36,654 nt of DNA. Source: an uncultured Alcaligenaceae bacterium (GTDB lineage Bacteria; Pseudomonadota; Gammaproteobacteria; Burkholderiales; Burkholderiaceae_B). The DNA is taken from NCBI GenBank assembly GCA_937952975.1, contig CALFXX010000101.1, positions 1 through 36,654 on the forward strand. Direction: 5' to 3'. The notes under the pieces were generated by a model. It did not search any database. It saw nothing but the letters and a program-made list of their open reading frames with translations, and was not told the DNA's origin. Each line of letters opens with the position of its first letter. Position 1 is the first letter of the stretch. The position numbers and the translations under genes were made by a program. This document shows, in pieces, positions 16,770 through 25,977 of the stretch.

Positions 16770-16786
16770 TTTTCATAATATGAAAA
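16770..16786. promoter_or_regulatory. Perfect 17-bp inverted repeat in the kinase/aceE divergent region
   Basis: TTTTCAT (16770-16776) and ATGAAAA (16780-16786) are perfect inverted arms around AAT. The site includes a -10-like CATAAT and lies 118 bases before the chosen aceE ATG. A TTGACA at 16734-16739 is a possible -35, though no good -10 lies 17 bp from it. The dyad is a good operator candidate for control of pyruvate dehydrogenase. It does not match the PdhR consensus I recall (ATTGGTATGACCAAT-like). Confidence 0.5.
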
Positions 16787-16894
16787 GCTATACCGCAACA
16801 TGAAATATTTGTTGCCGCATTTGTCAGGAGTACCTAGAATGCCGCAAATACCCAAAAAACAGGTAGCCTCACATATCAAACAGGCTGTCATCTC

Positions 16895-16898
16895 GGAG
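16895..16898 (+). promoter_or_regulatory. Ribosome-binding site that fixes the aceE start
   Basis: GGAG lies 6 bases before the ATG at 16905. In-frame ATGs at 16800 and 16839 also exist, but their translation adds residues unlike AceE and the best-placed site supports 16905. Confidence 0.6.
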
Positions 16899-16904
16899 AT
16901 TGCC

Positions 16905-19604
16905 ATGGCACCACAAGCTGCCGCACTCAATGCGTCAAACGATGCAGATTCGCTCGAAACCCAAGAATGGCTCGATGCCCTGGCGGCCGTGCTCGATCGA
17001 GAAGGCCCTGAACGTGCTCACTATCTATTAGAGCGTTTAACCGATTTGGCGCGCCGCTCAGGCGCGCACATTCCGTTTTCGGCGAACACGGCGTATCTCA
17101 ATACGATTCCGGCTGGGCTTGAGCCCGCGCATCCAGGTAATCAAGAACTTGAGGCACGCATTCGTCATTACATCCGCTGGAACGCGATGGCGATGGTGGT
17201 GCGCGCAAATAAACACAATCCGCCTGATGGCGGTGACCTTGGTGGTCATATCGCTTCGTTTGCCTCGTTGGCCACGATGATTGGCTGCGGTCAAAATCAT
17301 TTTTGGCATGCAGACACCCCTGAACGCGGTGGCGATTTGGTCTATTTTCAAGGGCACTCATCGCCTGGCGTTTACGGGCGCGCCTACCTAGAAGGTCGTT
17401 TAACTGAAGATCAACTGAATAATTTCCGACAAGAAGTGGGCGGCAAAGGTTTGTCGTCGTATCCACACCCCAAGTTGATGCCAGAGTTCTGGCAATTTCC
17501 AACGGTGTCGATGGGCTTGGGCCCGTTGATGGCGATCTATCAGGCCCGCTTTTTAAAATACTTGCATGCTCGTGGCATCGCCGACACAAGTCAGCGCAAG
17601 GTTTGGGTATTTTGTGGCGATGGCGAGATGGACGAGCCTGAGTCATTGGGCGCGATCAGTTTGGCTGCGCGTGAAAAGCTCGATAACTTGATTTTCGTGA
17701 TCAATTGCAATCTGCAGCGCTTAGATGGCCCTGTGCGTGGCAACGGCAAAATCATTCAAGAGCTTGAAGGCGATTTTCGTGGCAGTGGCTGGAACGTCAT
17801 CAAAATGATTTGGGGCGGCTATTGGGATCCCTTGCTTGCCAGCGACAAAGAAGGGATCTTGCGCAAGATCATGGAAGAGACCGTTGACGGTGAGTATCAG
17901 GCCTACAAAGCGAACGACGGTAAGTTTGTGCGCGATCATTTTTTCGGTAAGCATCCAAAGCTTCTCGAGATGGTGTCACGCATGAGCGATGAAGATGTGT
18001 GGCGCCTGAATCGTGGCGGCCATGATCCACATAAAGTCTACGCAGCCTTTGCTGCCGCGTCGGCGCACACTGGTCAGCCGACTGTGATTTTGGCCAAAAC
18101 GATTAAAGGGTATGGCTTAGGTCATATTGCCCAGGCTAAAAATCCGTCGCATCAGCAAAAGAAATTAGACATTGACACGATTCGCGAATTTCGCGATCGC
18201 TATAACATTCCAGTGCCTGATAGCAAGCTTGAAGAACTGCCTTACTACAAGCCTGCCGAAGACTCACCTGAGACGCAATACTTGCACGAGCGTCGCAAAG
18301 CGCTCGGTGGTTATTTGCCAAAACGGCGTACGCGCGCTGACGAAAATCTTAAAGCGCCCTTGCTTGAAGTGCTTCGCCCCGTGCTCGAGCCCACCGCAGA
18401 AGGCCGCGAGATCTCGACCACACAGGCTTTTGTGCGTGTGTTAAATCAAGTGTTGCGCGACAAAGAGATCGGGCCACGCGTTGTGCCGATTTTGGCTGAC
18501 GAATCACGTACCTTTGGTATGGAAGGCTTGTTTAGACAGATCGGTATCTATGCCCCTGAAGGTCAAAAATACATACCCGTTGATAAAGATCAGGTGATGT
18601 ATTACCGCGAAGCGGCGGATGGGCAACTGTTGCAAGAGGGGATCAACGAAGCGGGTGCGTTTAGTTCGTGGATTGCAGCGGCAACCTCGTACTCGACCAA
18701 CAACCGCATCATGGTGCCGTTTTATATTTATTACTCGATGTTTGGTTTTCAGCGCGTTGGCGATTTGGCCTGGGCTGCCGGTGACATGCAAGCGCGTGGT
18801 TTCTTGTTAGGCGGTACTGCCGGGCGCACCACGCTCAATGGCGAAGGCCTGCAGCACGAAGACGGCCATAGCCATATCTTTTCGTCGACGATCCCAAATT
18901 GCGTGTCGTACGACCCAACCTTTGCGCATGAAGTGGCTGTGATTATTCAGCATGGCATGAAGCGCATGATCGAGGATCAAGAAAACGTCTATTACTACCT
19001 GACGTTAATGAACGAAAATTATGCGCAGCCTGGGCTGACCAAGGGCGACGAGGCAGGGATTATTCGCGGTATGTATCGTCTGAAGAAAGGCGGCAAAAAC
19101 AAGATTAAGGCGCAGTTGCTAGGTTCGGGTACGATTTTGCGCGAAGTGATGGCAGGCGCTGAGTTGCTTGAAAAAGACTGGGGTGTATCGGCTGACATCT
19201 TTAGCGTCACCAGCTTTACTGAGCTACGTCGCGATGGCCTGGACTGCGATCGACACAATATGTTGCACCCAACGACAAAAGCGAAAGTGCCCTATGTGAC
19301 CAGTCTGTTAGAAAAAACAGAAGGCCCCATCATTGCGTCAACTGACTACATGAAGCTTTTTGCGGATCAGATTCGTCCGTTTATGCCAAAGGGTCGCGCT
19401 TATAAAGTGCTGGGTACCGATGGTTATGGTCGCTCGGATTTTCGTTCAAAACTGCGCGAACACTTCGAGGTTGATCGCCACTTTGTTGTCTTGGCAACCT
19501 TGCGTGCGCTGGCTGATGAAGGCACAGTGCCGGTTAGTCAAGTGGCAGCGGCCATTAAAAAATACGGCATTGATCCCGATAAAGCCAACCCCCAATACGC
19601 TTAA
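16905..19604 (+). CDS. aceE: Pyruvate dehydrogenase E1 component (homodimeric)
   Basis: This 899-residue thiamine-diphosphate enzyme decarboxylates pyruvate and acetylates the lipoyl group of E2 in the cytosolic pyruvate dehydrogenase complex. It aligns by eye with E. coli AceE (887 residues) along its whole length. Matching stretches include DGGDLVYFQGHSSPG-like text, SSYPHPKLMPEFWQFPTVS, the ThDP/metal motif GDGEMDEPES (about 237) ending in NCN, DEARTFGMEGLFRQIG-like text, and NGEGLQHEDGHSH. The start at 16905 gives an N-terminus that fits the family (SLETQEWLDAL). The frame is open further up to 16800. aceF follows after 15 bases. The operon diverges from a sensor kinase gene, and a perfect dyad upstream suggests transcriptional control. 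Confidence 0.98.
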   Translation: MAPQAAALNASNDADSLETQEWLDALAAVLDREGPERAHYLLERLTDLARRSGAHIPFSANTAYLNTIPAGLEPAHPGNQELEARIRHYIRWNAMAMVVRANKHNPPDGGDLGGHIASFASLATMIGCGQNHFWHADTPERGGDLVYFQGHSSPGVYGRAYLEGRLTEDQLNNFRQEVGGKGLSSYPHPKLMPEFWQFPTVSMGLGPLMAIYQARFLKYLHARGIADTSQRKVWVFCGDGEMDEPESLGAISLAAREKLDNLIFVINCNLQRLDGPVRGNGKIIQELEGDFRGSGWNVIKMIWGGYWDPLLASDKEGILRKIMEETVDGEYQAYKANDGKFVRDHFFGKHPKLLEMVSRMSDEDVWRLNRGGHDPHKVYAAFAAASAHTGQPTVILAKTIKGYGLGHIAQAKNPSHQQKKLDIDTIREFRDRYNIPVPDSKLEELPYYKPAEDSPETQYLHERRKALGGYLPKRRTRADENLKAPLLEVLRPVLEPTAEGREISTTQAFVRVLNQVLRDKEIGPRVVPILADESRTFGMEGLFRQIGIYAPEGQKYIPVDKDQVMYYREAADGQLLQEGINEAGAFSSWIAAATSYSTNNRIMVPFYIYYSMFGFQRVGDLAWAAGDMQARGFLLGGTAGRTTLNGEGLQHEDGHSHIFSSTIPNCVSYDPTFAHEVAVIIQHGMKRMIEDQENVYYYLTLMNENYAQPGLTKGDEAGIIRGMYRLKKGGKNKIKAQLLGSGTILREVMAGAELLEKDWGVSADIFSVTSFTELRRDGLDCDRHNMLHPTTKAKVPYVTSLLEKTEGPIIASTDYMKLFADQIRPFMPKGRAYKVLGTDGYGRSDFRSKLREHFEVDRHFVVLATLRALADEGTVPVSQVAAAIKKYGIDPDKANPQYA

Positions 19605-19619
19605 TTAAAGAGATCCACT

Positions 19620-21023
19620 ATGAGTAACATCACAGCTATTGAAGTCCCAGACATTGGGGATTTCGACTCCGTTGAAGTGATTGAAATTTTGGTCAAAGTC
19701 GGCGACACAGTTAAAGCCGAGCAAAGCCTGATTACGGTTGAGTCTGATAAAGCCTCAATGGAAATCCCCACCGCGGTTGCCGGTATTGTGAAAGCGATTG
19801 CGGTGAAGGTGGGCGATAAGATCAAGCAGGGCAGTTTGATGCTGAGCATAGAGGCCTCTGCGCCTGGCGGTGCTCAAGCGCCTGCAGTGGCAGCCAGTTC
19901 TGCTGCTGAACGTGCTGCGCCAGCGAGCGCGGTGGCCGTCGCGCCAGTAGCAGTTGCGAATGCAAGCGCGCCGACAAGTGCCTCGTCTGCAGCCGCTAGC
20001 GTGGCGCCTGTGGCCTCGGCACCTGCCGTTGCAGCAACAGCTGCTTCAGTTCCTTCAGCGCCGTCTGCAGCGGGCAAGCTTGAGCTGCCAAGCTCAACGT
20101 CTGGCTTGCCGCACGCCTCACCTTCGGTACGAAAGTTTGCACGCGAACTTGGGGTTGATCTTACTTTGGTAAAGGGCACGGGTGCTAAAGAGCGTATTGT
20201 TCAAGAAGACGTTCAAAACTTTGTGAAGCAGGCGCTGGCTGGTGGTGTCGTGAGTGCAGCGTCTGCCTCGGGCGCTTCGCTCGGCGGCGGAATTGATCTG
20301 TTACCTTGGCCGAAAGTTGATTTCACAAAGTTTGGTGAGATCACATCTAAGCCTTTGTCACGCATTAAAAAGATTTCAGGTGCCAATTTGCACCGCAACT
20401 GGGTGATGATCCCGCATGTCACAAATAACGATGAGGCCAGCATCACTGAGCTTGAGGCGTTTCGTGTAACGTTGAATAAAGAGAACGAAAAGTCGGGCAT
20501 CAAAGTCACGATGCTGGCGTTCTTGATTAAAGCGGTTGTGGCCGCGCTCAAAAAGTTTCCTGAATTTAATGCCTCGCTTGATGGCGATAACTTGGTGTTG
20601 AAGCAGTACTTTCATATTGGCTTCGCGGCCGATACGCCAAATGGGCTTGTGGTGCCCGTGATTCGCGATGCTGATAAAAAAGGTATTTTAGAGTTGGCAG
20701 CTGAAAGCAGTGAACTTGCTAAAAAGGCGCGTGATGGAAAATTGTCGCCTGCCGAAATGCAAGGTGGTTGTATGTCGATTTCATCCTTGGGTGGCATTGG
20801 CGGTACGCATTTCACACCGATTATTAACGCGCCAGAGCTCGCGATTTTGGGTGTATCAAAGTCGTACATGAAACCGGTGTGGGATGGTAAGCAGTTTGTG
20901 CCACAACTGACTTTGCCGCTGTCTTTGTCGTATGACCATCGTGTGATCGATGGCGCTTCAGGGGCGCGCTTTAACGCCTACCTTGGCAGTCTGTTGGCGG
21001 ATTTCCGCCGTATCGTGCTGTAA
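19620..21023 (+). CDS. aceF: Dihydrolipoamide acetyltransferase (E2), single lipoyl domain
   Basis: This 467-residue E2 core of the pyruvate dehydrogenase complex transfers the acetyl group to CoA. Its domains in order are one lipoyl domain (1-78) with the lipoylated Lys44 in ESDKASMEIP, a long Ala/Ser/Val/Pro linker (about 80-155), and a peripheral-subunit-binding domain (HASPSVRKFARELGVDL to about 205). The C-terminal catalytic domain follows, with the active-site motif HRVIDG near the end. E. coli AceF has three lipoyl domains, so this protein is short. The missing lipoyl capacity may be partly supplied by the lipoyl domain on the downstream LpdA. The alanine-rich linker is usual for swinging arms. 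Spacing to aceE is 15 bases and to lpdA 9 bases. Confidence 0.97.
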   Translation: MSNITAIEVPDIGDFDSVEVIEILVKVGDTVKAEQSLITVESDKASMEIPTAVAGIVKAIAVKVGDKIKQGSLMLSIEASAPGGAQAPAVAASSAAERAAPASAVAVAPVAVANASAPTSASSAAASVAPVASAPAVAATAASVPSAPSAAGKLELPSSTSGLPHASPSVRKFARELGVDLTLVKGTGAKERIVQEDVQNFVKQALAGGVVSAASASGASLGGGIDLLPWPKVDFTKFGEITSKPLSRIKKISGANLHRNWVMIPHVTNNDEASITELEAFRVTLNKENEKSGIKVTMLAFLIKAVVAALKKFPEFNASLDGDNLVLKQYFHIGFAADTPNGLVVPVIRDADKKGILELAAESSELAKKARDGKLSPAEMQGGCMSISSLGGIGGTHFTPIINAPELAILGVSKSYMKPVWDGKQFVPQLTLPLSLSYDHRVIDGASGARFNAYLGSLLADFRRIVL

Positions 21024-21032
21024 GGGGGCAAG

Positions 21033-22934
21033 ATGAGCAAACTGATTGATATCCCAATTCCTGATATCGGCGACTTTGACACGGTCGATGTGATTGAAGT
21101 GTTGGTGGCGGTTGGCGATACAGTAAAAGCAGAGCAAAGCCTGATCACTGTCGAGTCAGATAAATCGTCGATGGAAATCCCCTCGAGTCAAGGTGGCGTT
21201 GTCAAAGCCGTGCTGGTCAAGATCGGGGATAAGGTTAAGCAAGGCTCTGTGATCTTGCAGCTTGAGGCCAGTGCGGGCGCTGCAGCTGGCCCAGCCGCCT
21301 CGGCCGCGGCTTCGACTGGCGTAAATGCTTCACCGCTAGCTGCGGGTGCAGCGGCTGCAGCGGCTGCGTTAGGGGCTGCTGCGAACTCGTTGGGTTTAAC
21401 TCAGGCCGTCGCGCCTAAGGGTGCTTCCCTCGCAAGTGACGCGTCAGCTTCTGCGGCGACTTCAGGCGCTTACGCCACGGGTGCTGTCCCGGCCATTGCG
21501 ATTGCAAAGTATGACGGTAAGGTTGACAGCAAGTGCGATCTTCTGGTGTTAGGCGCGGGTCCAGGCGGTTATTCAGCGGCCTTTCGTGCCGCAGATCTTG
21601 GCTTGAACGTGGTGTTGGTTGAACGCTATTCAACGCTGGGCGGTGTGTGCTTAAACGTTGGTTGTATCCCTTCGAAAGCCTTGTTGCACACAGCGGCTGT
21701 GCTCGAAGAGGCGCAAGCCTTGGCCGATCACGGTATCTCGTTTGGTAAGCCAAAGATTGATCTAGATAAGTTGCGCGCATTTAAAGACGGCGTCATCGGC
21801 AAACTGACGGGTGGTTTGGCAGGGATGGCCAAGGCGCGCAAAGTGACGGTGGTCACTGGTGTAGGCTCGTTTGTCAGTGCCAATCACGTTTCAGTGCAAA
21901 CAGCTTCGGGTGTACAAACGATTGAATTTGGTCAGGCGATTATTGCTGCGGGTAGCCAGTCGGTGAAACTGCCGTTTATGCCAGACGATGAACGCGTGGT
22001 TGATTCAACGGGCGCACTGTTGTTGCGCAATATTCCAAAAAGAATGTTGATTGTTGGAGGCGGCATTATCGGCCTTGAAATGGGCACTGTGTATTCAGCG
22101 TTGGGTTCGCGTCTGGATGTGGTCGAGATGCAAGACGGGCTGATGCAGGGTGCAGATCGTGATTTAGTCAAAGTCTGGCAAAAGAAAAATGCTCATCGCT
22201 TTGATAATCTGATGCTCAACACAAAAACGGTTGGTGCAGTCGCTAAAAAAGACGGCATCTATGTCACCTTTGAAGGTGCGGGTGCACCGAAAGAGGCGCA
22301 GCGCTACGACTTGGTGTTGCAAGCGGTTGGTCGCACACCCAATGGAAAAAAAATCGGTGCTGAAAAAGCCGGTGTCTTAGTGAGCGACCGTGGCTTTATT
22401 GAGGTCGACCGTCAAATGCGCACAAATGTACCGAACATTTTTGCGATTGGTGATTTGATTGGTCAGCCCATGCTGGCACATAAAGCTGTGCACGAAGGTC
22501 ATGTTGCCGCTGAGGTAGCTGCCGGGCAAAAAAGTTATTTTGATGCGCGTGTGATCCCATCTGTGGCGTACACCGACCCTGAAGTGGCATGGGTGGGCTT
22601 AACAGAAGACCAGGCCAAGCAGCAAGGCGTTGCGATCACCAAGGGAATGTTTCCGTGGGCTGCGTCAGGCCGTGCGATTGCCAACGGGCGTGATGAGGGC
22701 TTTACCAAACTGTTGTTTGACGCGGCAACCCATAAGATCCTGGGTGGCGGCATCGTGGGTACCAATGCAGGTGACTTGATCAGTGAAGTTGCGTTGGCGA
22801 TTGAAATGGGTGCGGATATGGTGGATATTGGTAAAACCATCCATCCACATCCAACGCTCGGTGAATCAGTTGGGCTAGCTGCCGAGGCTGCCGAAGGTCA
22901 TTGCACTGATTTGCCGCCGGTGAAAAAGAGGTAG
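21033..22934 (+). CDS. lpdA: Dihydrolipoyl dehydrogenase (E3) with N-terminal lipoyl domain
   Basis: This 633-residue flavoprotein reoxidises dihydrolipoamide with NAD. Residues 1-78 are a lipoyl domain (Lys44 in ESDKSSMEIP), followed by an Ala-rich linker to about 160. The flavoprotein starts at about 168 with LGAGPGGYSAAFRAADLG. The redox pair is Cys206/Cys211 in GGVCLNVGCIPSK. The NAD-binding motif is GGGIIGLEMG, the FAD end motif is FAIGDLIGQPMLAHKA, and the catalytic His-Glu pair is in HPHPTLGES. Standard E3 is about 470 residues, so the lipoyl fusion is the notable feature. This architecture is known from Neisseria P64k and several betaproteobacteria. The ribosome site AAGGGGG (21022-21028) overlaps the aceF stop, indicating coupled translation. 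Confidence 0.97.
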   Translation: MSKLIDIPIPDIGDFDTVDVIEVLVAVGDTVKAEQSLITVESDKSSMEIPSSQGGVVKAVLVKIGDKVKQGSVILQLEASAGAAAGPAASAAASTGVNASPLAAGAAAAAAALGAAANSLGLTQAVAPKGASLASDASASAATSGAYATGAVPAIAIAKYDGKVDSKCDLLVLGAGPGGYSAAFRAADLGLNVVLVERYSTLGGVCLNVGCIPSKALLHTAAVLEEAQALADHGISFGKPKIDLDKLRAFKDGVIGKLTGGLAGMAKARKVTVVTGVGSFVSANHVSVQTASGVQTIEFGQAIIAAGSQSVKLPFMPDDERVVDSTGALLLRNIPKRMLIVGGGIIGLEMGTVYSALGSRLDVVEMQDGLMQGADRDLVKVWQKKNAHRFDNLMLNTKTVGAVAKKDGIYVTFEGAGAPKEAQRYDLVLQAVGRTPNGKKIGAEKAGVLVSDRGFIEVDRQMRTNVPNIFAIGDLIGQPMLAHKAVHEGHVAAEVAAGQKSYFDARVIPSVAYTDPEVAWVGLTEDQAKQQGVAITKGMFPWAASGRAIANGRDEGFTKLLFDAATHKILGGGIVGTNAGDLISEVALAIEMGADMVDIGKTIHPHPTLGESVGLAAEAAEGHCTDLPPVKKR

Positions 22935-22950
22935 TTCGTCAAAGCTCGGG

Positions 22951-24789
22951 TTATAGTGCCACCGTCGAAAACCAAGGTACTGCCGCAATCGCAATCAAGC
23001 CAACCATCAAGGCGATGATGTAGGGCCAAATCGCACCCATCACGTCGTCAGGCGAGGCGTCACCGATGCGGCAGGCTACATAGAAGCCCACACCGATCGG
23101 AGGCATCATTAAACCGATGTTCATCGCCGTCACCACCACCATTGAGTAGTGAATATCGTGGATCCCTAGTTTTTTAGCAATGGGAAACATGATGGGTGCC
23201 AAAATCAAAATCGCGGGTAAGCCTTCAAGCAAGCATCCCAAGATTAAGAACACTAAGATCGTGACCACCATAAAGGCGGCGATCCCGCCCGGCAGGGTAG
23301 TTAAAAAGAGCGACAAGCTTTGCACAACACCGCTTTGCGTGATGGCCCAGGCCATGGCTGAGGCCGTGCCCAAGATCAGCAAGATTGCACCGCTCAAGGC
23401 AGCGGTCTCAACGAGCATGGCATAGACCTTGCGCCAACCCAAGCCACCGTATAACACTTGGCCAATAATCATGGCGTAGAGCACTGCAATGGTTGAGACC
23501 TCAGTGGCGGTGGCCACGCCGCCGCCTACTGCGCTGCGAATCAGAAACGGTAAGACTAAGGCTGGCCCAGCAATCAACAAGGCCTTCCAGATCACCTTGA
23601 AGGTTGAACGTTTGACGTTATCCAGTTGTTCATGGCGAGCTTTCCAGCGCGCCAAACCAACCAGTGCCAGCAACAACACGCCTGCAATCACCACACCGCT
23701 TTGAAATAAGCCCGCAATCGAGACCCCTGCAACAGAGCCCAACACAATCAATACGATGCTTGGCGGTACCGTATCGGCCATCGCAGCACCGGTCGCTAGC
23801 AGGGCAATCATCTCGCGCGGTTTGTGCCCGCGACGTTTCATTTCAGGAAACAGGGCCGGCGCAATGGTTGCCATATCCGACACTTTTGAGCCCGAGATGC
23901 CAGACACGATGAACAGCGAGCCAAGCAACACGTAAGACATACCGGCTTTAATGTGTCCAAGTAGCGATGCTAAGAAATCGACAATCGCTTTACCCATGCC
24001 CGTGGCGTCGAGCACACAGCCTAGCAAAACGAAGATTGGCACCGACACCAGGATGAGGGCTGACATGCCTTCGTCCATACGCCCAATCACGACCATCAAC
24101 GGAACAGTCGTTGAGAAGGCCAGGTAGCACAGGGCGCCCGCGCCAAAGCAAAAAGCAATTGGTACGCCTGCAATCAAGCATAGGGCGACCAGGATGACTA
24201 AAAAGAACAGAATGTTGTACAGGCCAAACGATGTCAACCACGCCGAGCCGACCCAGCAGAGCGCCGCAAACGCACTGACAAGCATCACGGCGCCCAACAG
24301 ATTGAGCTTGGTGACAGTTTGTGCGGCATAGGTGATCAATACCCCAAGCATCGCCAAAATTCCGAAAGCCAGTGCCGATACTCTGAAACTATTTGGGATT
24401 CCAAGGGCCGGCGAGGTCACAAACCATTCGTCTTGTGCATATTCGATCGCAGGCGTGACCAGCGCTAACAAAAACGCAACAATCGTCACAAGTGCTACCG
24501 CATGCACAAAACCACGCAAGCGTTCGGGCATCATTTGCAAAAATAACGTTAAGCGTAAGTGCTCATTGCGGTACATGGCGATTGCTGAGCCAAGCATGGC
24601 AAGCCATAAAAATGAAATTGAAACGACCTCATCAATCCAGACGATCGGCACCGAGAACACGTAGCGCGACACCACGCCCACCAAGAGCATGACCACAATC
24701 ACGGTCATCAACGCCGCGCTGATAAATTCGATTGGTTTCAAGAGCTTTGAAACCAAGGGGCTAGGTGGAAGTGTGAGTTCAGTGGTCAT
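22951..24789 (-). CDS. TRAP transporter permease, fused DctQ-DctM
   Basis: This 612-residue inner-membrane protein joins the small (DctQ, about residues 15-170, four helices) and large (DctM, about 185-612, many helices) TRAP subunits. The DctQ part shows VSRYVFSVPIVWIDEVVSI. The DctM part shows SGISGSKVSDMATIAPALFP, ATGAAMADTVPPSIVLI, GCLLEGLPAILILAPIMFP and the closing GLMMPPIGVGFYVACRI. It would drive sodium-coupled uptake of an organic acid delivered by the periplasmic protein encoded upstream. The substrate cannot be read from the sequence. The binding-protein gene lies 168 bases upstream, with a terminator-like hairpin between them. The gene converges on lpdA with 16 bases between stops and no clear terminator there. 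Confidence 0.95.
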   Translation of the reverse strand: MTTELTLPPSPLVSKLLKPIEFISAALMTVIVVMLLVGVVSRYVFSVPIVWIDEVVSISFLWLAMLGSAIAMYRNEHLRLTLFLQMMPERLRGFVHAVALVTIVAFLLALVTPAIEYAQDEWFVTSPALGIPNSFRVSALAFGILAMLGVLITYAAQTVTKLNLLGAVMLVSAFAALCWVGSAWLTSFGLYNILFFLVILVALCLIAGVPIAFCFGAGALCYLAFSTTVPLMVVIGRMDEGMSALILVSVPIFVLLGCVLDATGMGKAIVDFLASLLGHIKAGMSYVLLGSLFIVSGISGSKVSDMATIAPALFPEMKRRGHKPREMIALLATGAAMADTVPPSIVLIVLGSVAGVSIAGLFQSGVVIAGVLLLALVGLARWKARHEQLDNVKRSTFKVIWKALLIAGPALVLPFLIRSAVGGGVATATEVSTIAVLYAMIIGQVLYGGLGWRKVYAMLVETAALSGAILLILGTASAMAWAITQSGVVQSLSLFLTTLPGGIAAFMVVTILVFLILGCLLEGLPAILILAPIMFPIAKKLGIHDIHYSMVVVTAMNIGLMMPPIGVGFYVACRIGDASPDDVMGAIWPYIIALMVGLIAIAAVPWFSTVAL

Positions 24790-24864
24790 GGTGGTATCTT
24801 TAAATACTTAAATGAAAATCGAGGGCAAAAAAAACGACGATCTACCTCGTAAAAGCGAGAGGCT

Positions 24865-24907
24865 AAATAAAAATCCGGATGCCGCTTCTAATCAGCGTTG
24901 CATCCGG
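24865..24907 (-). terminator. Terminator-like hairpin inside the TRAP operon
   Basis: Read on the - strand, CCGGATGC pairs with GCATCCGG, with an inner CGCT/AGCG pair and an AA bulge. The stem is followed by ATTTTTATTT. It lies 50 bases after the binding-protein stop and before the permease start (24789). It probably gives partial termination or 3'-end protection, so that the binding protein is made in excess of the permease. Confidence 0.75.
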
Positions 24908-24957
24908 AGTAGACGTGCGGCGAAACAGATTCATTCGCCATCACACGAGTGTGAAGC

Positions 24958-25977
24958 TTAAGCGAGTTTGCCGCTGTATTGCTCAAGCATCGACCAGGCC
25001 TCGTCGCCCAGTTTGCCTTTCCATTCGGTGTAAAAGCCACCCTGACGCAGACGGTCACGGAAAGAATCCGGCTTGGTTTGATTAAAGACCATGCCTTTTT
25101 CAGTGAGGCCTTTCTGCAGACCTGCGTTCATGGCCTCAACGTCAGCACGCTCTTTTAAACCTGCCGCATTGATATTTTTTGCAACAATCGTGCGCATGTT
25201 TTCTGGCAGTTTTTCCCAGGCGCGTTTGTTTGCCAAGAACCAAAAGCCATCCCACATATGATTGGTGATTGAGCAAAACTTTTGCACTTCGTTTAGTTTT
25301 GCTGTATCGATAATTGCCAAGGGGTTTTCTTGACCGTCGACCACTTTAGTTTGCAAGGCGCTGTAGACCTCATTAAAGTTGATCGAAGCAGGCGCCGAGT
25401 CAAATGCTTTGAACATCGAGGTCCAAAGTGGCGACACGGGCACGCGAATCTTGAAGCCTTTCAAATCGTCTGCGCTTTGAATTGGCTTAGTCGAAGAGGT
25501 AATTTGGCGGAAACCGTTATCCCAGATTTTATCCATGGCGACGAGGTTGGCTTTGCCAATCTCTTTGCGCACGTGTGCACCGAGGTCGCCATCAAGCGCT
25601 TTCCAGACTGCATCGTAGTCGCTGAAGGCGAAACCAATGCCGGTGATAGACGAGGCTGGTACTAAGGTTGCCAGGATCAAACCCGACAAGGTAAAGAACT
25701 CAACGCCGCCGTTACGGACCTGGCTCAACATATCGGTATCTGAGCCCAGCTGGCTGCTTGGGAAAATGCGAATTTCAACGCGCCCAGAGGTCTCGGCCTG
25801 AATGGCGTCAGCCATCTCTTTGGCGCGCACGTTCATGGGGTGTGTGAGTGGCAGGTTATTGGCGTATTTGTATGAAAACTCTGCCTTGGATTGCGCCCAG
25901 GCGCTGCGCAAAGGAGCCGCCATGACAACTGCACCGGCGCCAAAGCCAGCGAGTAGGTTACGTCGTGTGATTGACAT
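24958..25977 (-). CDS. TRAP transporter periplasmic solute-binding protein (DctP family)
   Basis: This 339-residue exported protein captures a carboxylate-type ligand for the fused permease encoded downstream. The N-terminus MSITRRNLLAGFGAGAVV is a twin-arginine-like signal peptide, with likely cleavage after SAWA near residue 28. The mature protein shows HPMNVRAKEMADAI, LKGFKIRVPVSPLW (the Arg that usually binds the ligand carboxylate) and NEVYSALQTKVVDGQENP, all standard for DctP. An AGGA lies 8 bases before the ATG. The ligand is unknown. The gene is divergent from purL across 177 bases that contain no supported frame. Confidence 0.95.
   Translation of the reverse strand: MSITRRNLLAGFGAGAVVMAAPLRSAWAQSKAEFSYKYANNLPLTHPMNVRAKEMADAIQAETSGRVEIRIFPSSQLGSDTDMLSQVRNGGVEFFTLSGLILATLVPASSITGIGFAFSDYDAVWKALDGDLGAHVRKEIGKANLVAMDKIWDNGFRQITSSTKPIQSADDLKGFKIRVPVSPLWTSMFKAFDSAPASINFNEVYSALQTKVVDGQENPLAIIDTAKLNEVQKFCSITNHMWDGFWFLANKRAWEKLPENMRTIVAKNINAAGLKERADVEAMNAGLQKGLTEKGMVFNQTKPDSFRDRLRQGGFYTEWKGKLGDEAWSMLEQYSGKLA

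Noticed and set aside
16800..16904. N-terminal extension of aceE from ATG 16800 or 16839
   Set aside because: The extra residues do not resemble AceE, and the good ribosome site belongs to ATG 16905. It cannot be fully excluded.
16707..16904. PdhR operator upstream of aceE
   Set aside because: The palindrome present does not match the PdhR site known from enteric bacteria, and no GntR-family gene is nearby.
17098..17646. 182-codon open frame on the - strand inside aceE
   Set aside because: It lies wholly opposite a highly conserved part of aceE, has no ribosome site and resembles no family. It is a shadow of codon bias.
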